Positions 55,179-64,000 of a stretch of 64,000 nucleotides of DNA are shown here, piece by piece. Position 1 is the first letter of the stretch; every line of letters starts with the position of its first letter. This DNA is from Tetrapyrgos nigripes (lineage: Eukaryota > Basidiomycota > Agaricomycetes > Agaricales > Campanellaceae). Both the position numbers and the translations under genes were made by a program. The notes beneath the pieces are model-generated. The model was not told the origin of the DNA. It searched no databases and saw nothing but the letters and a program-made list of their open reading frames with translations. Location: the NCBI GenBank assembly GCA_013368315.1, contig JAACJM010000015.1, forward strand, positions 682,001 to 746,000, given 5' to 3'.

Positions 55179-58100
55179 TTAGTGTCGATCACCTATACTA
55201 CCAATAGTGCTCGTGAACTTTTGACCAAGAGCTGAGAGCTCGCTGGGATCAAAACCCTCGTGGGGTCTGCTTTTCAAGACGTCTAAGACCCCCTGAGCAA
55301 CGGTGACCGCAGAATGGGGCATGCCTGCGAGTCTAGCGACTTTGAGTCCATGGCTATCTCTATTGACTCCTTTTCGTATGCGGTACGAGTACGCAAAGGA
55401 ACCATCCTAAATCAGTGTTCAAAGACAGTCCATGTCTCGAAGAAAGATGTGCAAACTCACCTCAGTCTCATCCACATCAGTGCAATAGAACGCAACGTTT
55501 TCAAATACTCCTTGAGCCCTTCCATTACTTGTGTATCCAAGCATATCGGCCAACTCGTGGAAATGTGTAGCGAAAAGAGTTCTGCATTGGTTGATGGATG
55601 TCAAATGGTGAATGGTAGAGAAAGCTATGGCTAGCCCGTCTTTGACGGTTGTTCCTCGTCCGACTTCGTCCATGATGACCTTGTAAAAAAAAGAGTTTCA
55701 GTCAAGACATGCCAGGTTAGGTAGCAAAAACACTCACAAGGCTCTTCGGCGTAGCCCTTCTAAGAATCTCAGCCGTTTCCAACATTTCCACCATAAAAGT
55801 ACTGCGATCATGAAACAAATCATCTTTAGCCCCAACTCGAGAAAACAACTTGTCAACAATCCCCAATGAAGCTGAATCTGCGGGTACATAGGAACCCGTC
55901 TGAGCGAGGATGGCTATTAACGCAGTTTGTCGCAATAGTGTAGATTTTCCAGCCATATTGGGTCCAGTAATGACGTGCAACTGAGATTGAGGTGTGATAT
56001 CGATGGAGTTGGCGGTGAAGAGTCTTCCGGTGGTGAGTAAGCCTAGCTCGACTGTGGGGTGTCGACCATTGACGACGTGGTATGATGTACTAAGGAGGGA
56101 AGAAGTGCATCAATAAAGGGATCTTAGTATGCAAGAACATAGCAACTCACTCGTCCCGTATGGTGGGTCGGACAAACTTCATATCCACAGCTAGGTTTGC
56201 AAATGCCAATGTAACGTCTAGCTCGTCCACTACGCGTGCATTGCGTCTCAGGCTGGAAGCGTGACTGGCGACCTAGTTGATTTGGTCAATATTGGAGTTG
56301 ATAATACTAGACGGATGTCACACAAACTGACCTCCATACGAAGGGTTTCAAAGGCCTCTTTTTCCGCTAGTGAGAGGGCTATAGAAGTTTCTAGTATGCG
56401 GTTGCCGAGCATAGACCATTTCTAGAAACAAAACAAAAAGTTCAGTTAGTAATCCGAAATCCTTTGAAATCCAGCACCGAGAAATACCTGATTGAAATAA
56501 ATCTTTGTGGTGTTGTTCTCACTGATAGAGACGAATTTAGGATCTGCTTCGAGTTTGGATTGATCACGTTTGGCTTTTGCGAGATGGACGTGCATTCCTT
56601 GGCCAGGAGATGAGCGGAGAGTTAAGGACGGTGCATCTAGAGATTTGGTTAGCGAGGAATCTTCAGCGAAAGAAATCCCATACTATATGCCATTTGAAGC
56701 TTTCCTTCCAGCTTCTCCTTCTCATTGAGCAGGCTTCGCAGAGTATCGTGGATGCTGCGTAGTGATTCAGAAAACCTGACCAAGTGGTTTCAGCGATTTA
56801 CCCGAGGACGCTCTTCAAGAACGAAGAACGCACTCAGGATTAATTGAAATACCGAATCTCGACCTCCCATATCTCCAATCAGCCCTCAAATGACTCATCA
56901 AATCCGTATCCGACGCAAAATACCCATCTGGAGACGGCGTTGAAGGTTGGAGATCCGTCTGATTCAAAGCCTTGCCGATTCGTTCAGAAAATTCTTCAAG
57001 CTGGACCATACGGGATATCAAGATGTCCAAGCTAGCCCATTCTTCTGGGTTGAAGTTGGGACGTTCTTGAACTTCCATTTCTCTCTCAAGGTATACCCTT
57101 TGTTGGATATCAGTCCATAGGTGGATGGAGGTAATCAGTGCGAGTAAGTCACTGGCGCCTCCTCGGCCAAGGAGGAACTTTTGCACTACGCGGCCTGCGT
57201 CTTCGGATTTTTTTCAAGAGGTCAAGAAGGTCTGAACGGAAGTGGGGACGAGCGCAGAAGAATGCGACAAGAGACTGTCTAGCATCGATTTCGGGTATCG
57301 AGGTGCTTGGGGAACCTATATAATCGGTTAACATCCAAGACAACATAGAAGATAAAAGGTAGAGAGGAACCCACATAACCATCTCGCCAGAAGCCGAGTC
57401 CCACTCGTCGTCAAAGTGCGTTTAATCACGCTAAGAAGACTTCCCCTTGTCCCACCTTCTCTCATACTCTCTTTGATTTCAAGAGCCTTGATGGTATGCG
57501 AGTCAATTTGCATGCGTCCACCGCTATCCTCGCGATTGGGCAGTAACAGCGGAGGCATATGTTCCAGTAAATTGGTTTGCAGGTATACAGTCAACAGACT
57601 GATAGCAGAAGTTTCCTCTGGAGTGTATACGGCAGCTACGGGTGCGTTAGAAGCCGTAGACGCGGTTTGAAGCGTGATAACCTCGTCAGTGACGCTAGTT
57701 TTATCTGGGGATACGGCGGTTTCTGCTGACTCCGGAGAAGTTGGGGTCGTCTGTTCCTGAGGTATAATGTATGACGTGGTGACGGCTTCTTCGTTCAGAG
57801 CATCGAAGATGGGATGCTGCGTATTAGATTCGAGATCCTTGTGAAGAACGATTTCTTGAGGTCCAATCCGAGCAATATCATCCTTGAGACTCTCGCAAGT
57901 GGAGACTTTTGAGTAAAATTCTCCGGTAGATACGTCAATCCACGCTAAACCCACAGTTGTCTCTTTCGGGACATCCGTCTCTGGAGGAGCGCTCACAGCC
58001 AGAAGATAATTATTTTCGTATTGATTCAAGAAGGACTCGTCGATAAGAGTGCCGGGAGTGATAATTCGTACGACGCGTCTCTCGAATTCCCGTACTCCCG

Positions 58101-59391
58101 GAGAAGGATATTTCGGAAACTCTTCACACATCGCAACGAAGCGTTTGTGTTGTTGAACCATGACTTTTAGGTGTTTGTCGATGTTGCTGAGTGGGAATCC
58201 ACACATGTGGATACGACGGCCGTCCCATTTTCGGGTTGCTAGTTTGATGTTGAGTATGCTGGCGATTTCGACTGCTTGGTCAAAGTAGGACTGTAGGGAT
58301 GTCAGTATACAGCCTGGCGTGGACAACCATCAAAAGAGAGAGCTACCTCGTAAAAGTTGCCTACACGTGTAAGCAAAAGACAATGAGGGAACTTGGCGAG
58401 GTTCTCTAGTACCCCTCGAGCTAGACCGGTGCGTGGTTGGTCATCACCCTCTGTTTTCGGTATCATGAGCTAAGACCTAAAGGCCTAAATGAAAAGGAAT
58501 TATTTACCCAAGTCTTCTTCAGCTTCTAACGAGGTAGCTGCATCCTCCACCTTCTTGCGCTTTGAGGCTATTGGAGGAGGCTAAATGAGATAGTTGCAAA
58601 GTATAAGTCTGAAAGTTACGCACCGCTGGCTTTTCGTGTCCGTTTAGGCTTAGGCTCCTCAACTTGGCTTTCGTCAGTATCTAGGTAAGACTCTAGTCAG
58701 AATTAAGCAAAGTATGGATTGAAGACCTAGTTCACCGTCGGTGGTTTTCTTTGATCTGCGACGTCGTTTTGGTGCAGCAGCTTCGGGTTCTTCGACATTG
58801 TCTGTGAAAGATTGTTATCAGTAGTCCGTGTTATAAGTATTATTTTGCATCCCATACCGTCACTCTCGCTGGAGGCTTTGGTTTTCCGGCGTTGTTTAGG
58901 AGCAGGTGTCTCGACCAGTGTGCTTTCAGTCTCTGGAATACTCTCAGCATCTTGTGTCCTTACAAAGGTAACGTTACTCACTCACAATCTCCTCGGTCTC
59001 GTTAGATGTTTCGTGTCGAAGACGGGTACGACTCGGTTTTTCTGGATATAACGTTGAGATATAGTCAAAAACCCCGTTCCTTTCTCTAGAACACGTCACA
59101 TAGCGTACGTTGATCATCATCCCCAGACCACCAAGCCTCGAGGGGTTTCGCGGGAGTTCCATCAGGTAAGATATGGACCTTGGGGAGCTCAGAGAATTTC
59201 TTTTTAGTTTTGACTATTTTCTTCTCTGCCACAGAAGCATTTGACGCGTCTCCTTCTCCTTCTTCAGATTTGCATTCGAGGTGGATGTTCACGACGTGTG
59301 ACGTATGAATAGCGCGACAGATAGGACGAGAAAGATGAGATAAAGCGGCACGTCTCAGACCATGATGAAATGAGCGCGTTAATACCACCAT
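55179..59391 (-). CDS. MSH1: Mitochondrial MutS homologue MSH1 (frameshift as written)
   Basis: Mismatch recognition/repair of mitochondrial DNA by family. ATG at 59391 opens an Arg/Ser-rich, probably mitochondrial, presequence ([20 protein letters not shown]). Several small Lys-rich exons follow (58500-58980). Then come the MutS I motif [16 protein letters not shown] (near 58360-58410), the connector exon (about 58290-57390), lever/clamp, Walker [14 protein letters not shown] (near 55930-55965), [14 protein letters not shown] and Walker [21 protein letters not shown] and the C-terminal [18 protein letters not shown] follow, with stop at 55179-55181. The FATHFHEL and GxVDKLFxRVGAxDDL forms identify MSH1 rather than MSH6. 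Relative to the duplicate, an A6 run is A7 (57208-57214), which shifts the frame after LLDLLKK. This is either a real lesion or a sequencing error. Confidence 0.9.
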
Positions 59392-59567
59392 GCGCTAGCG
59401 AGAGAGGAGGCGAAAGGAAGAGGAGCGGGAATAAGCTTCATTTACATTCCTGAGCAGGGTCAGTCACGCCATCCTAAAAAGGAACTTGCGGAGTTCCAAA
59501 CTTGGGCAGATTTCGCTTCACTTCTTCCTCCCTGCTCACCTCGTCTCGTATCAGAGTCTCTTCCAAA
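59392..59567. promoter_or_regulatory. Bidirectional promoter region (MSH1 / CDC11)
   Basis: 176 bp between divergent ATGs; must serve both genes. No specific motif assigned. Confidence 0.45.
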
Positions 59568-61231
59568 ATGTCTTTCGCGGGTCGTCGTAGGGGAAACAAG
59601 GTCAAGAAGGGTGTTCAGTTCACTGTTATGGTCGTTGGTGTGTACTTTTGTGTTCGCGCTTTTTGTTTGGGTGTTTTTCTGATTCGTCGTATCATTTCAA
59701 GGTGCTTCTGGCACTGGGCGTACCACCTTTGTGAACACCCTTTGCGAATCGGAGGTGTTGACACACAAAATCTCTGATAGCCCAGAAACAGCCCACGTTG
59801 AAGAGGGCATTAGGATCAAACCGGCCAATGTTGGTGAGTGACACGACATGCTTGCACCGAAAAAAATTTAAAGCTCGTCTTTTTCAGAATTGGAAGAAGA
59901 TGGCGTCCGCATTGCTTTGACGATTGTGGACACTCCTGGGTTTGGTGATAACATTGACAATGAATTCGCGTATGTTACCCTATCCTGCTTGGCCTGTAGC
60001 GTTTAGACTTACTCTCTTCTTCCACGTGTAGTTTCCAGGAGATTGTTGGCTACCTCGAGCGTCAATATGATGATATCTTGGCTGAAGAGTCCCGTATCAA
60101 GCGTAACCCGCGATTCAGGGACAACAGGGTACATGCTCTTTTGTACTTTATCCCTCCTACTGGACACTCGTACGTCTCGCGCGTCAGCTTCTTTTGTGGA
60201 CTATTGCTCATACAATTTGATAGGCTCCGGGAGATGGACATTGAATTGATGCGTCGCCTTTCTCCCCGTGCCAACGTTATACCTGTCATTGGTAAAGCAG
60301 ACTCTATGACTCCCAGTGAACTGCGTGCTTTCAAGAAGAGGGTGAGTGAGGGCTCTTTCAGGTCTTGAATGGAAGCTATAGCGTTGTTTTCTAGGTTATG
60401 GAAGACATTGAGCATTATGACATCCCGGTCTACAACTTCCCTTACGACGTCGAGGAAGACGATGAAGAGACCATTCAAGACAACAGCGAACTGCGTGTAC
60501 GTGTTCTTCACACAGGTTCGCATTGTAAAGCTAACTAGGTCCGCAGGGTCTCCTTCCCTTTGCCATCATCGGATCTGAGGAAGAAGTCGAGATTGACGGG
60601 CAGCCAGTTCGCGCTAGAATCTACCCATGGGGTATAGCTGAAGTCGACAACCCGAAACATTCTGACTTTAGCAGACTGAGGAGTGCCCTTCTCAAGTGAG
60701 TTGTTTGTTGGATGCCGATATACAAGGCTGCTGCTGATGTGTCCTACAGCTCGCATTTGGGCGACTTGAAGTCTTTGACGCATGACGTCTTGTACGAAAC
60801 CTACCGTACTGAGAAACTGTCCAGGACTGTCCACACCGACACCCAGTATGTTTGTTTTAAATTGGGCTAAGAGACACACTGACACATGTCTTTTTCGGTA
60901 GCGATTCGTCTATTCTCCCAGAGGAGCTCGCTTCCCAGAGTGTCCGTCTCAAGGAAGAGCAGCTTCGCCGCGAAGAGGAGAAGGTGTGTCGAGATATGCC
61001 CAAACTTTTTACCTTTTTGCTGACAGTGGTCTCTTTCCAGCTTCGCGAGATCGAACTCAAGGTCCAGCGGGAGATCAACGAGAAGAGACAGGAATTGCTG
61101 GCCAAGGAAGAGTCCCTGCGGTATGTTGGAATTCATATTGAGCCGATCTCGGACTTACGGATGTCACCCAATTTAGGAATTTGGAGAGTCGTTTGGCAGC
61201 TCAGGGTTCTCAGTCGGAATTCAGGGAGTAG
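59568..61231 (+). CDS. CDC11: Septin, Cdc11-type
   Basis: GTP-binding cytoskeletal protein of the septin filament at the septum and cortex. ATG at 59568 gives MSFAGRRRGNKVKKGVQFTV, then the P-loop VVGASGTGRTTFVNTL, spliced across an intron after VVG. The Lys of the usual GxxGxGK[ST] is Arg, as in yeast Cdc11, which is a main reason for the assignment. Switch DTPGFGDNI (near 59930-59955), septin block HALLYFIPPTGHSLREMDIE, G4 GKADSMTPSEL (near 60293-60325) and the septin-unique element ARIYPWGIAEVDNPKHSDF follow. The C-terminal coiled coil (LREIELKVQREINEKRQELL) ends at TAG 61229-61231. Many short introns. Divergent from MSH1. Confidence 0.93.
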
Positions 61232-61487
61232 ATCTGCACCTGAGAAAGTTTACGTGCTTCGTATTGGAATGCGATATATACCCTATTCAGAGACGCTCCT
61301 TTTCCGAATGTTGCAGTGTTTTTCTCTAGTTTTCTCTTCGTTCCTTTTTGCATTTTCTGTTTCTATGGATAATTACAGTACGTACGGTATTGAGTCGAGA
61401 ATATGAAGAATGATAATTGAGATGTGGCGTGAGAAGGACATTATTGACAAGAGGAGATTCCGCCGCAAATCGCCTGCAACCGCGACG

Positions 61488-64000
61488 ATGGCTGATAGCG
61501 ACAGAGACGACCAACGAGACGTCCCTCAGACCACATCGTCCCTGTCGTCTCGCAGACGCTCCTCAGCCGCCCACATCCGTCCCGCCGCACCCCCTCCAAA
61601 CCTTCCCATCCCCGACCCCCCTCGTTCCCAGTATGCCATGTCCCACTCCCCTTCGCCCAATCTCGCTGCCGTAGCTGCCTACTCCCAGTCGCGTCCCATC
61701 CCCGTCGACGACCTCTCCGACCCCCCTCCCCAATCAATCCTGTCCTCTTCCCGCCTCAATATGCATCATCATCAACAATCCACCAACCATCTTTCCGTCC
61801 CCGATCCAGAGCCCAAGTCTGAACCACGCCCGCCTTCATCTCGCAAAGCTCTCACCAGAGCCCTGGAGCTCGCCAGGGAGGCCGTTCAGTTGGATTCCAC
61901 AAATGACAGACCCGAGCTTGCGGTCGCAGCTTATGCAAAGAGTGTTGCTCTTCTTAGTGAAGTGATGGAACGTGTGAGGCGAGGAGAAGACACTACAGAA
62001 TCATCGTCGAGAAGAAAGAACGGAAGACGGCGAAGCGTCGTTGCCCAAGAGGAGGAGGTGAAGCGACTACAAAACATTGTGAGTGCGCTGTAGCAACGCC
62101 CTCTTCTCATACTCAAAGTTATCCAGCATGATACGTATGCAGACCGTATGAACATCCTCAGTATCATCTACAGCATACCTCCACCTCCTCATCCCGCCTC
62201 GTCATACTATTCCCCAACAAACTCTACCACCACCGAGCCTGTATCATCTACCTCACCAACCAGTTCCGCTTCTCCTTCTTCCGACACTGACAATATACCA
62301 GGAGCTGTGGACACCACCAATCATACCCCGGATGACGTGCTGGATTACACTAACAATAGCGACTTGCAGTATAGTAATGATACAAGCCAAGAGGGTATTG
62401 CTGCAATTGGAGCAGCTATGTTCACTAGAGATACTTCTGTTCGGTCGGATATTTCAGGCCTTCCTTCTACCTCTTCGCATCCCTACGCTGCCCACTATGA
62501 TTCACCTCCCCAACCTCCCGCTCCCTCGGCTCCCGTCCAGACACCACGCCTGTCTGTATCATCACGGAGATCTCGAGCATCATCTAACCTTCCTCCTCCT
62601 CCTCCACCGCCTTCAATGTCCCCTCCAGCCCCGCCCGCGCCGGTAGTCATAGAGCCAGAAATACTACCGGTTTACCAAAATGGTCGACCAAGTGACATGA
62701 CTCGTTCACGAGGCGATTCTGTATCAATCTCACATAGAAGGACGGGTTCTGGAAGCAAGTTGGCATCACTTGAGGAGGAAGAGTTGGAGAGGCGTGATGA
62801 TGGATACGGCCAATCCAGACCGGTGGCCAATGGTTCCCAGACCCAGCCGTACCACTCGCCTCCTCTACCGACCGAGTCATTATCCGGTTTCGAACCTCCT
62901 GGAACACCCAAAGTCCCGCCCAAGGACGTCATCACCTCACCTCACTTAACAACCACCGCCAGACCGCGAGGCAACTCGCAGATATCAGTATCGACGCGAT
63001 CGGAAACTTCATCCCACTCATCCCAAATCATAAATACTTCCACCAATCAAGGAACGATACACCAAAGAAGATCGAATAAAGTATCAACTCGATCAGCATC
63101 ACCAGCAGAATCAACAACGTCAGGGAAAGGAGTTGCATCTGCATCTTCGTCAACTCATACAGGTCGAAGTCGTTCAAATTCTCAACCTGGTCGGCGACCC
63201 TCAATTGGAAATGGACGAGCCTCTCCATCACCTGAGCAGCGACCTCCCTTGCCAACCAACGTCCCTGTTCCCCAACGCCAAATTGTTTATCCTCAGAGTC
63301 CTCCCTTACCACCTCCAGCAATGTTTGGACAACTCACTGTCCAGACAGATCTCGTCTCGAATTCTGCTCTCCAACCAGTGACTCTTATGACCGTAGGAGT
63401 ACCCATCACCCCAGTTTCACCATTACCTCCAATAGCACCAAACGATCCTATGCGAAAACCTTACCATTTGATGTTCCTGCTGCGGACAACCATGACTTCT
63501 TCGACAGGCGGGTATATAACGCGACGTTTGCACGTACCGCAAGAGGTTTGGTCGCAGGGTGGTGCTAAACTGAACAATATCGCTGAGAAAGTCAGGGTAG
63601 TGGGTATCTTGTGTTCGGCGCTGGAAGAGCTGCAAGCCCTAAGTTCCGAACTGTTTGGTGCAGGGAATGTGAGCAGCGGGATGGCACTAGGAATTGGTAG
63701 CATTGGACGAAAAGAAGGAGAGGCCTGGGTAGCGAAACTAGAAGACTTTTCAACAGTATGCGATGGTGTCGTGGCAAACTTTGGAAAGAAGCTTAGTGTC
63801 GGTGAAGGTTTCGTACTGAAAAAGACGACGTGGAGTGACAAGTTGGGGCGAAGGTTTGAGAAGATTACGAATGGGAAAAAGTGAGTCTTCTCTTTTATAA
63901 TTTGTTGGGGTTTAATTAAGCCTTAATGTTCGACGTTGGACAGCCTGGATTCGCCGGCGTCGTACGTACAAGGATTGAAGAGACTCTTTCTCCATGCCCA
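61488..64000 (+). CDS. MIT-domain protein, Pro/Ser-rich (3' end outside window)
   Basis: Exons 61488-62078, 62127-63880 and 63944 to beyond 64000, joined in frame. After a disordered Pro/Ser-rich N-terminus there is an MIT-type helical hairpin: ALTRALELAREAVQLD, AVAAYAKSVALLSEVMERV, then EEEVKRLQNI|HDTYADRMNIL across the first intron. MIT domains bind ESCRT-III tails. A 400-residue Ser/Pro-rich linker follows. The conserved C-terminal block is MRKPYHLMFLLRTTMTSSTG, YITRRLHVPQEVWSQGGAKL, FVLKKTTWSDKLGRRFEKIT and then YVQGLKRLF. This layout is known in fungal MIT proteins of unassigned role. Stop codon not in the window. Confidence 0.85.

Larger units (their letters stand above)
52393..57302 (+). 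repeat. Tandem duplication unit 2 (HET + MSH1 3' half)
   Basis: Second unit of about 4.9 kb, aligned with 47413-52392. Its right end is the point in MSH1 where unit 1 was cut; beyond it MSH1 continues uninterrupted. Confidence 0.85.

Noticed and set aside
55179..59391. Annotation as MSH6 or MSH2
   Set aside because: The mitochondrial-type presequence, the [14 protein letters not shown] segment and [12 protein letters not shown] fit MSH1 better than nuclear MutS homologues.

Overview
The window reads as nuclear DNA of a filamentous basidiomycete, most likely an agaricomycete. Introns are short (about 50-70 nt) and frequent with GT-AG ends. Septin, TVP23, cytochrome b5 reductase, MSH1 and aconitase genes are all nuclear-type. 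There are F-box/leucine-rich proteins of the agaricomycete style (coiled coil followed by F-box), HET-domain genes, and copia, Tc1/mariner and LINE debris. No rRNA, tRNA, CRISPR array or operon was seen. Gene models were spliced by eye from the sequence; product names come from recognised motifs, not from searches.

Layout. 1-12.5 kb is ordinary gene space: a Ser/Pro repeat protein (3' part), a flavin monooxygenase, a LINE remnant, an F-box protein, a 2-oxoglutarate oxygenase, an EF-hand nucleobindin-like secretory protein and a glutathione transferase. 13.3-15.1 kb is a dead HET gene with an internal deletion and an inverted 3' third. 16.9-24.9 kb is housekeeping: CBR1, a dual-specificity phosphatase, TVP23 and a polytopic membrane protein, in two divergent pairs. 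25.6-34.8 kb is accessory: a second dead HET gene split by a gag-only copia element whose interior is a 609-bp-arm palindrome, a GC-rich element end, a 619-bp Tc1/mariner derivative, an F-box gene and a third HET fragment. 35.3-42 kb holds a PXA-domain protein, a small single-pass membrane protein and a mitochondrial aconitase. 42-44.5 kb is a patchwork of MSH1 and PXA gene fragments. 44.6-45.9 kb is a polytopic membrane protein. 47.4-57.3 kb is a tandem duplication of about 4.9 kb, each unit carrying an intact HET gene and the 3' half of the mitochondrial mismatch-repair gene MSH1; only the second unit is joined to the rest of MSH1. The window ends with the septin CDC11 and an MIT-domain protein running off the edge.

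How it fits together. Five copies of one HET family (two intact, three broken) have been duplicated, inverted, deleted and used as an insertion target. Their flanks have dragged along pieces of MSH1, and MSH1 lies beside PXA pieces in a separate relic. The full-length MSH1 carries one extra base in a homopolymer that the duplicated fragment lacks, so as written the long copy is frameshifted. The copia palindrome arms and the two LTRs differ only by transitions, mostly at CpG, which points to cytosine methylation and deamination of the element. These are the parts most worth following up.
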